28,663 nucleotides of DNA from Ophioceras dolichostomum (taxonomy: Eukaryota; Ascomycota; Sordariomycetes; Magnaporthales; Ophioceraceae). Position 1 is the stretch's first letter; the number at the start of each line of letters is the position of its first letter. Below the pieces are notes generated by a model that was not told the origin of the DNA, made no database searches, and saw nothing but the letters and a program-made list of their open reading frames with translations. Below are positions 1-9,131 of this stretch, piece after piece. Location: the NCBI GenBank assembly GCA_003049485.1, contig PYST01000435.1, positions 1 through 28,663 on the forward strand. The letters run 5' to 3'. A program made the position numbers and the translations under genes.

Positions 1-553
1 GCTCGGTTGGGTCGCGCCATCCAGGCGTCCACCTGAGTAGCCAACGGCTGGCCCTGCCCTGAACGGACAGAGCTCCCAAGCCCAAGTCCTTGGTCGGCCC
101 CCCCACGTTCGGCCTTGCACACGTGGGACCATTCAGCTAGTGGCTGGGAAAAAGTCACCTCCGTCGTGTGAGCATTGAACATGCAGTGTGGCCCAAAAAT
201 ACTCTGGGCTGCAAAAAAACGATGCAAGTGTCTGCTCAGAGTCTTACTCTCCTCCGCTCGTCCCCTCCTTCATCCCTTCCTAACCGGCCCATCCCTGCGC
301 ACGGCATCGGAGAGCGGCCGACTCAATTGCGGGGTTGACGTATGAGCTCATCAGAGCTGATCCCGGCTCTTATATCTCATTATAAAGACGGCCCTAAAAT
401 GACGACAATGAAGCCAAGGATGGGAGGGAGGGAAGTGACGGCGATGTCTACGACATCTCAAACCGGGGACTTCAGTCGTTATAGGCGGCCAAATTTCTTT
501 CCATAAATTTCGTTTTACGTTCATCGGCGTTCGCTAACCCCGGATCGGCACAG
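1..553. other. Non-coding stretch upstream of the egt1 exons
   Basis: No coding exon could be recognised here on either strand. A TATA-like block (TATAAAG at 381-387, with TATAT at 371) lies about 190 bases before the first in-frame ATG of egt1. The last 20 bases look like the end of an intron: a CTAAC branch site at 534-538 and a CAG acceptor ending at 553. The stretch is therefore either a long intron, a promoter, or a promoter that has come to overlap a former intron. No methyltransferase-like exon is visible. Confidence 0.6.
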
Positions 554-3213
554 GCCTGCATCTGCTCGCCAAACCAAGCATGCCCTTCAGCCTGATTCCT
601 TCAGAGTATGCGGGCTCGGCCCTGCCATCCCTGGCCGACTGGGGTGCGCTGTGGGCCGTGTGGGACGCAGTCTCCCGGGGCATGCTCCCGAAGAGAGAGC
701 TGCTCGAGAAGCCAATCAAGCTTCGGAACGCCTGCATCTTCTACCTTGGCCACATCCCTACCTTCCTGGACATTCAGTTGACCAAGACCACCAAGGTGGC
801 CCTGACGGAGCCTGGCTACTACGCGACCATTTTCGAGCGAGGTATCGATCCGGACGTCGACAACCCCGAGATCTGCCATGCTCACTCCGAGATCCCGGAG
901 GAGTGGCCTGTAGCGACCGACATCCTCGAGTACCAGACCCGGGTCCGTGCCAGGCTCCGCAGCATCTATGCGGCCGGCGCGGACAAGGTCCCCCGTGATG
1001 TCGGCAGGGCTATCTGGGTCGGCTTTGAGCACGAGCTCATGCACCTGGAGACGTTCTTGTACATCCTGCTCCAAAGCAACCGAGCTCTGCCGCCTCCGGG
1101 CACGTCTGCCCCGAACTGGGAGGAGCTGGCAATCAAGGCCAGGCTTCGACGTACGCCGAATGAGTGGTTTAACATCCCGACGAGTGAGGTGTGGATCGGA
1201 ATGGACGATCCGGACGAAGGCACCGATCTGGATCGGCACTATGGATGGCAAGTCGTGACCACCTCTTTTTCCTCGGCACATTTCTGGGCCTGATCGATTG
1301 CCTTGTAGGTACCTAGTTGTCTAACCCGGCTCGCAGGGATGTCGAGAAACCGCGGAGGCGGGTGACGGTGGGCGCGTTCCAGGCTCAAGCAAGGCCCATC
1401 ACCAACGAGGAGGTGAGTGTCTCCCCTCCCGATTTACTCTATCTAGCCTGCTCATCCCCTGTTCAAAGCGCTCCTCGGAGGTTCCTTCGCAGGGATGGCG
1501 ATCTCGTCGGACGGGAATTGCAAATCGCTAAATTAATTATGCCAGTATGCGAAATACCTGTACCACAACCACATCGCCAAGCTCCCGGCCTCCTGGGCTG
1601 GTCTGGATGCCGACGGCAAACGCTCCGGCAACACTCCTGGCATCACTAATGGTGTGACGCACGGAGCTGCCGATCACGGAGCTGACGGTCAAGCACTCAA
1701 CGGTCACGGTACGATTGGCTGTTCCAGCCAACTCTATGCGAACGGCCCAGCCAACGGGTCAGCCAATGGGTCAGCCAACGGCCACCCCGTCGCCAATGAG
1801 CATGGACTGGCGTCGTTCCTGGAGAGCATTGCAGTTAGAACTGTCTACGGCCCAGTGCCTCTGAAATACGCCCTGGACTGGCCCGTCTGGGCGTCGTACG
1901 ATGAACTTGCTGGCTGCGCTCTGTGGATGGGCGGACGCATCCCGACCTTCCACGAGGTTCGCAGCATCTACGAGCATGCTGAGGCGCTGCAGAAGAAGTA
2001 CGACGCCGAGAAGAGAAAGCTTGCCAGATCGGCACCGGCGGTTAATGGGTATGTCTGTCTTTGTTCTCATGACCTTCAGCTGCTCCGTTGTTCGTTCGAC
2101 GTGTCGCTCCTCCTGCATCGCATCTCTGCTGACCACTACGTGCCACAACCTTGCAATATGGACACATGCCTAGCCATCTGAGCAACGACGGCGTGGAGGA
2201 GACGCCGCCATCGCGATCTGCAGCCCAACTCAGTGGCGGTGAAGATACGTCTTCTTCCTCGTCCACGTTTGCTTGCTCGTCTGCATCTTCCACCTGCGCC
2301 TGCGGACAGGAATACGAGCAGGACCACGAACAGGATCAGGACCACAAGCAGCAGGTTCTGCCGGTGGAGCACGAGCAGGCTAGAGGCAGCGGCGACGACG
2401 GAGACAAGCAGCTCTTCATCGACCTCACGGGATCCAACGTTGGGTTCCAACACTGGCACCCGCTGCCAGTCACGGCCAATGGCGGCAGGCTTGCCGGCCA
2501 GTCCCAGATGGGAGGGGTCTGGGAGTGGACCAGCACGACCCTGAGGCCGCATGAGGGGTTCAAGCCTATGGCGTTGTACCCCGGCTACACAGGTGCGATT
2601 CCATTACCCCATAGATTCGGGATTCTGCGACGACTCGAGGCTTAAAAGCGCAGAAAAGCTGACCGGAATCGTGTAACTCGTGCGTCAACGGGCACAGCCG
2701 ACTTCTTTGACGAAAAGCACAATATCGTGCTCGGGGGCTCGTGGGCCACTCATCCCCGCATTGCGGGTCGGAAGTCCTTGTAAGCGGCGCTCTCCGACGG
2801 CTCCTTTCTTTTCCATTGCCCCGTCTTCTGCATCTTCGCCTCCTCCTTCCTTCTCCGCCTCTTTTCCGATCAGCCCCATCTGACCGATGCATCTTTCTTT
2901 CACTTACACGTCAATATGTCGTGGCCTGCGTCCTACCCCTCCCTGCATCTGTCGTGCCCCCACGCCAATGTACCTCGTGATCACTCCCCTGACCATTCCC
3001 CTGACCACTGCCCTGGCCACTGCCCTGACCATCCCTCCCCCCTGCCCACTCACCCCCCTGACTATTCCTGTTCCCCGCAGAGAAGACAACGGAAAGAAGA
3101 AAGGCTAACTGGAAAATTTCTCCCGGATCCCTTTTTTTAGCGTGAACTGGTACCAGCGCAACTACCCGTATGCATGGGCGGGAGCTAGGCTGGTCCGGGA
3201 CCTTGCCAACTGA
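554..3213 (+). CDS. egt1: Ergothioneine biosynthesis protein 1, DinB plus FGE-sulfatase part (5' incomplete)
   Basis: Fungal Egt1 methylates histidine to hercynine with an N-terminal SAM methyltransferase, then couples it oxidatively to cysteine, giving hercynylcysteine sulfoxide, with a C-terminal iron-dependent DinB/FGE-sulfatase module. Only the second module is present. Exons are 554-1247, 1337-1412, 1546-2048, 2174-2592, 2698-2779 and 3141-3213, with the stop TGA at 3211. Counting from the first ATG (580) this encodes 606 residues. The presumed iron ligands are H58 (YLGHIPTF) and H151/H155 (FEHELMHLE), as in EgtB. GGVWEWTS at about 529-536, GGSWATHPR and the C-terminal WAGARLVRDL are FGE/EgtB hallmarks. 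A Pro-Ala-Asn-Gly linker separates the halves. The frame reads LHLLAKPS before the ATG, back to a splice acceptor at 553, which suggests that the native protein starts further upstream. Intron 1 has a GC donor. Confidence 0.9.
1248..1336 (+). other. GC-AG intron 1 of egt1
   Basis: The only junction that joins GW to DVEKPRRRV in frame uses a GCAAGT donor at 1248-1253 and a CAG acceptor ending at 1336, with a CTAAC branch site at 1321-1325. No GT in the area has the required phase. GCAAGT is the usual form of the minor GC-AG donor class. Confidence 0.8.
2780..3140 (+). other. Long, repeat-bearing intron 5 of egt1
   Basis: This 361-base intron has a GTAAGC donor and a T-rich tract ending in TAG. 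It is about three times longer than the other introns of the gene. It carries CT-rich sequence and a short tandem repeat at 2986-3033. Splicing restores the conserved FVNWYQRNYPYAW segment. Confidence 0.8.
2986..3033 (+). repeat. Four-copy 12-bp tandem repeat inside an egt1 intron
   Basis: There are four successive 12-base units: CCCCTGACCATT, CCCCTGACCACT, GCCCTGGCCACT and GCCCTGACCATC. Related CCTGACTATT sequence follows after a gap. The array is a small imperfect minisatellite inside the intron. Confidence 0.75.
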
Positions 3214-4111
3214 TGAGGCGGCGGCGGCGCCGTTTGTGACAAGCACAACCCACAGCTTCTGTGCCACAACCGAGACAGCGTCGTTCGCTCTCTTACCCCC
3301 TTCTATTCTGTCATTCACTTGCAGCAGTCAGTTTACGAACTTGTTTGTCCCAAGTTGTTTCCTCCCATTTTCTTATGGTTTCTTTCAAGCCAGCTCCCAA
3401 CACTGGCACGACACCCCATCGTCTCAGTATTCCCACTCCCAGATCCCGGTAGCACCCTGGCTGAGCGATCCAACTCGTTCTTCCTCTCACGGTGAGATGT
3501 CCCCCCCCCTCCCTAAAAAAAATACATCTACGGCTAGGAAAAGTTCGGAATTTTTAGGTTTCTGTTATCATTGAGACCAAGATCAGCCCTCATTGCAGGG
3601 CCTCTTGTCTCTTCCTCTCTACTAGAGTTAGTATCGTCTTCTGCGTCAACTGTGGCGCTTTCTTTGCTGTTCTCTTACTGTTCTTGCCTCTCCCCTCAGA
3701 AAAAAAAACATATATCAAAGAAAAGGTCCGAAAAGGGTTCAGAAGGACATGGAGTATCTTTTATTTCATCGCTGTTGGTCTATCCTTACTTTACAAACCT
3801 AAACACTGAACATTGGCGCTTTTGGTCCCCATCGTGCATGAAAAAGAAAGGCCGTCACACCGGACAGTGAAAGAATTATATGCCACACATATTATGGCAG
3901 GGAGTGTGCAGACTGATGGTATCTCGGGGAATCCCGGGGGACGTAGCGGGTAGAAAGCCCTTGCTGCGTCCTGTTTTTTCTTTCCCTCGCGTGTCGCTAT
4001 CAGATCACTCACCGGCTCTCCTGTCCTAGTCGCTGCACAGAAGAGGGTAGGTATCGCTTTCCTTACAAGTAACCTGTCAAAACTCTCTAGAGGGAGTCTA
4101 AACTGCTCGAA
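3214..4111. other. Convergent 3' region between egt1 and eIF2B alpha
   Basis: This is non-coding sequence with pyrimidine-rich tracts and A-runs. The open frames on either strand show no conserved motif or intron structure. It presumably holds the two 3' untranslated regions. Confidence 0.6.
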
Positions 4112-5521
4112 TTATGAATAAATGTCGAGCAGCATCTCAAAAATGCCGGTGGGCGTCTTGGTTCCGTATTCTGTGATCACGCCCGTGATCATGTTTGGTG
4201 GCTAGAATGAGGACACACTGATTAGCACAACGCACGCAAGCACCGAAGAGAGGTAAAAGGACATCTCTGTGCGCAAGGATGCCACAACGAAGGGTCAAAT
4301 AGACGGGGGGACAAACCGTGTAGTCGACGGGGTCAGGGTTCTCCAGCTTCTTCTCCTCCTCCTCGGCCTCGGCCTCCGCATCGGTGGCCGTCCGGAAGAA
4401 CAGCAGCTCCTGCTGGACGCCGCACCGCGGAAGGTCGCGCTGGCCGAGCGGGAACACGCGCGCGATCTTGTGGCTCTCGGCCGCGACGTACACCGGCTTC
4501 CCGAACGACGAGACCAGCGACGCGAGCTGGAACGTGCCCAGCCGCGAGAATATGCCGCCGTTCTGGCACAGCACCTCGGCGCCCAGCAGCGCGACGTCGA
4601 CGCCGGCGGTCCGCAGCACGTGCGCGACGGCGCGCTCGTCCACCTCGGCGACGGGGACGCCCCGGGCGCGCAGACCCGCCACCACGGAGCGGGCCACGCT
4701 ACTGCTGCCGCTGCCGCTGCCGCTGCCGCTGCCGCCCGCGCCCTTAAACCGCGGGTCGACCACGTAGACGACCTGGAAGCGCGGGCTGCCGTGCTCGTTG
4801 GTCTGCTGCTCGGCGGCGCGGAGGAGCACGGCCGCCACGGTGCGGCTGCCGCCGCCTGTGAGGACCACCTTGCCGGGCGTGACGACCGATCGGGCGCCGG
4901 CGTCGGCGATGGCGGCGCGGGCGGCCTTGGCGCGCGAGGCGAAAAGGCGGCTGTTGCGGATCAGGTACTGGCGCGTCTCTTCGAAGCCGCTATCTTCGTT
5001 CGAGATCGAAGCCGAACCCGACCCCCCAGAGGACCCGGCGGCGCCTTTGTCTTTGGCTTTGTTGCCGCCGCCGCCGCCGCCGCTGCCGCTGGAGATGCCG
5101 GCGTTACCGCGCTTCTTAAGGGAGCGGAGGAGGTACTGCTGGAAGAGGTCGATCCCCGCCGTCAAGGGTAGGGAGCTGGGCACGGCGGCGCGGAGGCGCG
5201 AGGCCTCCGTCTTGATGATGTCGAGGGTCTCCCAGACGGTGGAGGAGGTGGTCTGGCCGAGGACGCTGATCAGGGCCTCGATGGCGGCGATGGGCATTGT
5301 TACTTCGGGGTCGTCAGCGAGGACGCGACGGTAGGTCGCGACGATGCTTTGGGGATATCGAAGTAGGGAGACAGAGTAGTTAGTTATGTGGGGGCAGAAC
5401 TTCCTCTAGGTAGGTTCCTAGCGAGCTTGGTAAGAGGGAGGGAGATGGGGGTTATTCGAACATACTCGGAGCCATCTTGGGCTTCTTCTGTCGGCCCTCC
5501 TCCTTTTGAAGTGCCCGCCAT
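4112..5521 (-). CDS. Translation initiation factor eIF2B subunit alpha (GCN3 homologue)
   Basis: The alpha subunit of the eIF2B guanine-nucleotide exchange factor belongs to the regulatory subcomplex that senses phosphorylated eIF2 in the cytosol. Exons in transcript order are 5521-5466, 5346-4317 and 4201-4112, giving 391 residues. The 119-base intron 1 has a perfect GTATGT donor; the 115-base intron 2 has GTTTGT. Family features are DDPEVTMPIAAIEAL (about residues 30-44), LGAEVLCQNGGIFSRLGT, KPVYVAAES, RVFPLGQRD, VDYTPPNMITGVITEYG and TPTGIFEMLLDIYS at the end. Yeast and human homologues are about 305 residues. The extra length comes from a Gly/Ser/Lys insert (about 102-138), a Ser-Gly repeat (about 221-235) and an acidic run before VDYT. 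The start in exon 1 is supported by donor phase and continuity of the N-terminal helix; an internal start at MPIAAI would remove it. Confidence 0.9.
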
Positions 5522-6146
5522 CTCCGTAAGGTAGAGGACTGGCTACAGAAAGCTGGCTCGTAGGCGAGAATGAGAGGAGTTGTGGACGTGGGGCTCGGTG
5601 TTGGTCGTGGTGGACCCGGCTGGTGACGGCAGTCGAGCGCGCGAGTGTATCTGTGGATCTGGATAGACTTGGGTGGGTTACAAATCGAACATACGCAGAA
5701 TGGAGGGTCAATGGTACGGTTGGGTGTTCTATGAGTCTGGTATCGCGAAAGTCTTATTCTATGAGTGAGTCAACCTAATTCGATGCGATGGGCAAAGCTG
5801 TGATGACAACCTCGACGAGGCCCACAGCGGGGTAGCTTCGGGAGATGGTGCTGGTTAGTGGGGCTTTCAGGGGTGGTAAGGTGCTGTCCCCCCGCCAGGG
5901 GTCACAGTCAAAGGCGGCATTGATGACATCGATTGATGAGGAATGATGCATTACAACGAGCGAGTCCGACTTTGCCAACATAGGAACGAAGGCCGTGGAG
6001 TAGTACCTTCGTAACTGATTGAGCGCTGAGAGCAACGGGAGGAAGTCTTAGACGAGCGGAAGAAAAAGTCGAAACACAAGGGACTTGAAGTAAGGCCGGA
6101 CAAGCGACCTAATCTATCTACTCCGTTACCTACCAAGCACAACAAG
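5522..6146. promoter_or_regulatory. Divergent promoter of eIF2B alpha and NECAP
   Basis: This is a 625-base head-to-head intergenic region. It contains a perfect TGAGTCA (GCN4/CPC-1 class) heptamer at 5766-5772, about 245 bases from the eIF2B alpha start and 375 from the NECAP start. No conserved coding sequence was found in it. Confidence 0.55.
5766..5772. promoter_or_regulatory. TGAGTCA, candidate GCN4/CPC-1 binding site
   Basis: This is an exact match to the TGASTCA bZIP consensus recognised by GCN4 and its filamentous-fungal counterpart CPC-1. It lies in the divergent eIF2B alpha/NECAP promoter. A random match in a region this size is not rare, so the call rests on the motif and its location only. 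Confidence 0.35.
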
Positions 6147-7079
6147 ATGGAGACATTCGACCCAGCGACGGGACAGCAGCTGCCCGCCGACGCCATCCAG
6201 CGCGTGCTGTTCATCGCGTCGTCGGTGCACGTCTACAGCATCCCGCCCCTGGCCTCGACCAAGGGCTACACGGCGGGGACCTGGACCGAGGACCCGCGGC
6301 GGCACATCTTCACGGCCCGGCTGCGCGTCATCGAGACGGCCATCCCGGACGCTTCTTCTTCCGCCGCCGGGGCCGCCGGGGCCGCCGGGGCCGCCGGGGG
6401 CGAGGACAAGGTGAAGACGGACATCGTGCTGGAGGACTCCTCGTCGGGCCAGCTCTTCGCGGCGGCGCCGTACACGAACCCGGCCGTCGTCGAGCCGGCG
6501 CTGGACAGCTCGCGCTTCTTCGCCGTCAGGGTGCAGGACCCGGCAGGGCGCAAGGCCGTGCTGGGCATCGGCTTCGAGGAGAGGAGCGACTCGTTCGACT
6601 TCGGCGTTGCGCTGCAGGAGGCGCGCAGGGCGCTCGGTCTGGAACGGGAGCAAGACCCTGGGAGGAAGATGCCAGGTGCCAGTGCGTCGTCGTCGTCGTC
6701 GGCGGGGGCCGCTGCGGCGAGCGGGGTCAAGCGCGACTACAGCCTCAAGGAGGGCGAGACCATCACGGTCAACTTGGGCGGGACCAAGTTCGGCGGCCGA
6801 CGGCCACAAGCCGCCGGCAAGGAGTCCTCGTCCTCCCAAGCGGCGGCGGAATCGGCAAACCTGAATTCGTTTGCTTTAGCGCCCCCTCCGCCGCCTTCTT
6901 CTTCTTCAGCCTCGTCCGGCTCGTTCTCCCTACCTCCCCCTCCTCCACCCGGCGGCGCCGGCCGGTCGCACTCCCGGTCAAGCAGCGGCGTCGGCGTCGG
7001 CGTCGGCGCCGCTGCTGAGAAAAAGAAGACAGCCGCTGATTTCGGCTTTGATGATGGCCAGTTTGGCGAGTTTGCTTGA
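6147..7079 (+). CDS. NECAP-like adaptin-ear-binding coat-associated protein
   Basis: NECAPs bind the ear of the AP-2 adaptor and promote clathrin-mediated endocytosis. This is a single-exon gene of 310 residues. The NECAP PHear domain spans about 1-215: QRVLFIASSVHVYSIPPLAS near the start, GYTAGTW, RLRVIET, SRFFAVRVQDP (about 122-132), GIGFEERSDSFDFGVALQEA (about 140-159) and YSLKEGETITVNLG at the end. A GAAGAAGAAGG run (about 74-85), from a 9-base GC-only repeat at about 6364-6400, interrupts a loop of the domain. The C-terminal third is Pro/Ser/Gly-rich and ends in an acidic-aromatic tail, FGFDDGQFGEFA, of the type that can contact adaptor ears. The ATG at 6147 has a purine at -3 and is the first in frame. 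Confidence 0.9.
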   Translation: METFDPATGQQLPADAIQRVLFIASSVHVYSIPPLASTKGYTAGTWTEDPRRHIFTARLRVIETAIPDASSSAAGAAGAAGAAGGEDKVKTDIVLEDSSSGQLFAAAPYTNPAVVEPALDSSRFFAVRVQDPAGRKAVLGIGFEERSDSFDFGVALQEARRALGLEREQDPGRKMPGASASSSSSAGAAAASGVKRDYSLKEGETITVNLGGTKFGGRRPQAAGKESSSSQAAAESANLNSFALAPPPPPSSSSASSGSFSLPPPPPPGGAGRSHSRSSSGVGVGVGAAAEKKKTAADFGFDDGQFGEFA

Positions 7080-7427
7080 AGGGGGTAGGGGGGAAGTACG
7101 ACCTGCCTTATGTGAATGGGATGGTTCTTTGCGCAACGTGACAATCCGAGGAACAGTTGGACATGCACACGGGGCTGGCCCTACTTTCTGTTGGTTTTTT
7201 TCCACCTCCTCTCCGTTTGTATCCTCTTGACCCAGAGAATTTCAATAGGGAGCAATCAAGAGACTTGTCCGCGTTTGCCGCATGCTTCCTGTTGATATTG
7301 TGTTGAGAACTGATTACATGTACGAAATATGTCCATTACCTGGACTGTAGAGAGAGTCCGAACTCCTATCCCCCATACTCCTGACACCTCACTATTTGGC
7401 ACCACAAATATTTTCCCAGTCTTCTCC
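7080..7427. other. Convergent 3' region after NECAP
   Basis: This is a 348-base non-coding gap between two convergent stop codons, with T-rich stretches. No gene or RNA structure was recognised. Confidence 0.6.
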
Positions 7428-9131
7428 TTAGCAATGCTCAGGCCAGATTGACCTCAGCGATGGCAAGCTCATCCGCGAGTCCCTGAGCCTGGGCTGCGGC
7501 GCGTCCCTCCAGGAATCCAGCCCGCTCTCAAGCGAGGCGGTGCGCTCGCGTCCTACCATAGCACCCCGACGGGAGCCTACTCTGCTACTACTTCCAGATG
7601 AGGACTGAGGCTCCTTTTCATCTTCGCCCGCCGAAGAGTAGCAGGCGTCATCCTCATCCTCTCCCGGATCGACGTACTCGTACTGGAACAGAGAGGGCTC
7701 TAACTCGTTGGACCTGCCGTCACTGGTGGTCGCCGCGGACGCGGTGGACTCCTCATGGTCCCCTGCCTCTGCCTCTCCCTCTCCCTCTGCCTCTGCCTCT
7801 AGAAGCTGCTCCAGCCCTCCCGCGCCACTGCTGCTATTCCTACCACCTGCCGCCCTGGCAGCCTTTTGGTCTCTCTTCCTGCTCCATGCGAAGGGGTCCG
7901 TGCACCTGACCCCTGGTACGAATTCGGGTGATAGGGGGCTCAGGCAGAACGGGCTGGTGGGGCGAGGGCCAGTTGGCAAAGATCCGGAGCTTCTCGTCAT
8001 CAGCGGCGACGGCGTCTGGGAAGCGAGAATTGCCGGCGCCGTTGTTGTGGCTGACGATGGCGACCACGATGGCTCCCGCTGCCACTGCCGCGATCCTCGT
8101 CGTCGTCCTCCTCCCCCTCCCCCTCTAGTCCATCCATCTGGAGAGAAAGGATAAGGCGTGCTCGGTGGCTGGATCGACACCGCGGAGGAGGGGATCGACG
8201 TCGACGTCGACGAGAATGACGACATGGAAAGCCAGGAGGAGAAAGAATTTGTCGGCCACCCGAGGATGGGGGAATCCTGCTGTTGTTGCATCTGCGGCAG
8301 CGCCTGTGTCTGTACATAGGTCTGCAGCAGCTCATGCGCGGCCCGCCGTTCCCGCCTCTGGATTTCGGCGTAAAGCTCGCTCAGCGAGAACAAGGTGAGC
8401 CGCTCCCACTGCTCACACGCCTCAATCCTATTACTAACCCCACAAGCCTCTTTGCGGAGTCTGCGGGCGCTCCTAGCACAGGCTTTACTGCCGCCGCCGT
8501 CATCGGTCTCGCCGACGTGGCTGCTAGCGGTCGATGCTCTTCTTGCTGGCGATGACGATGCTGCCACCGCCACTGCTATGGCCCCGACGCGGGCGGCCTC
8601 TACTCGAGCCAGCTGCTCGAGCAGCTCCTTGATCCGTACGCCCTGACGGCTCAGCCTTCTGGCGAGGTATTCGTACTGCGCGTGCAGCTCTTGCAGGGTG
8701 GATTCGCTGCCATAGGAGGGTATATCCTGCTGCATTGGGAGCTGCGGAGGGGGTGGAAGCTGCGGAAGCTGTGGAAGCTGCAGTTGTTGTGATGCGGTGC
8801 GGAAGCGCTGCGGGGGAGTCGGGGTCTGGGAGCAGCTCGTAGAAGCCGTTGCTGCACGCGCATTATCGGTCTTGCTGTTCGGGCGCAGGGGCTTGGGACG
8901 GCGGAGGGCGGTAGTGGACCCCGCGTCGCTCGGTGCTGGCGTATTTTGTGGCGTTCTGGGGACGATGGGGTGGTTCTCTTGCTCCGGTCGTGGAGGTGTC
9001 GTTGCCAGCGATACCGGCTCTGGGAACGGCGTCGGCACGGCGGTCTCAGGAGAAACAAGCAATGGTGATTCTCTCCCACTGCTCCCCAGGGAGGTGGTTC
9101 GTATGGCTACAGGGGAATCCATGGGATCCAT
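7428..9131 (-). CDS. Protein of unknown function with predicted coiled coils
   Basis: This is a single open frame of 567 residues from the first in-frame ATG at 9131; the frame runs open further upstream but without an ATG. I do not recognise the family. Residues 1-140 are Pro/Ser/Thr/Gln-rich and probably disordered, with LPQLPQLPPPPQLP near 119-132. Two heptad-like helical regions follow: about 146-190 (ELHAQYEYLARRLSRQG, then IKELLEQLARVEAAR) and about 217-280 (RSARRLRKEACGV, then FSLSELYAEIQRRERRAAHELLQ). They are separated by a Gly/Asp-rich loop. The rest is low complexity: Ser-rich, a GGGGGG-RRR basic patch, an acidic EAEAEGEGEAEAG run, and a Ser/Arg tail. There is no signal peptide or membrane segment. 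A cytoplasmic scaffold or regulatory role is possible but is inference only. Confidence 0.65.
   Translation of the reverse strand: MDPMDSPVAIRTTSLGSSGRESPLLVSPETAVPTPFPEPVSLATTPPRPEQENHPIVPRTPQNTPAPSDAGSTTALRRPKPLRPNSKTDNARAATASTSCSQTPTPPQRFRTASQQLQLPQLPQLPPPPQLPMQQDIPSYGSESTLQELHAQYEYLARRLSRQGVRIKELLEQLARVEAARVGAIAVAVAASSSPARRASTASSHVGETDDGGGSKACARSARRLRKEACGVSNRIEACEQWERLTLFSLSELYAEIQRRERRAAHELLQTYVQTQALPQMQQQQDSPILGWPTNSFSSWLSMSSFSSTSTSIPSSAVSIQPPSTPYPFSPDGWTRGGGGGGRRRGSRQWQREPSWSPSSATTTAPAILASQTPSPLMTRSSGSLPTGPRPTSPFCLSPLSPEFVPGVRCTDPFAWSRKRDQKAARAAGGRNSSSGAGGLEQLLEAEAEGEGEAEAGDHEESTASAATTSDGRSNELEPSLFQYEYVDPGEDEDDACYSSAGEDEKEPQSSSGSSSRVGSRRGAMVGRERTASLESGLDSWRDAPQPRLRDSRMSLPSLRSIWPEHC

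Noticed and set aside
601..1281. Long minus-strand open frame opposite egt1 exon 1
   Set aside because: It is antisense to clearly conserved DinB-domain coding sequence; the open frame is a by-product of GC-rich codon use.
4269..5171. 300-codon plus-strand open frame opposite eIF2B alpha
   Set aside because: Its Arg/Ala/Gly-rich composition mirrors the GC-rich repeats of the real minus-strand gene, and it has no motif.
6126..6839. 237-codon minus-strand open frame opposite NECAP
   Set aside because: It is a shadow of the conserved PHear domain reading frame, with no family features of its own.
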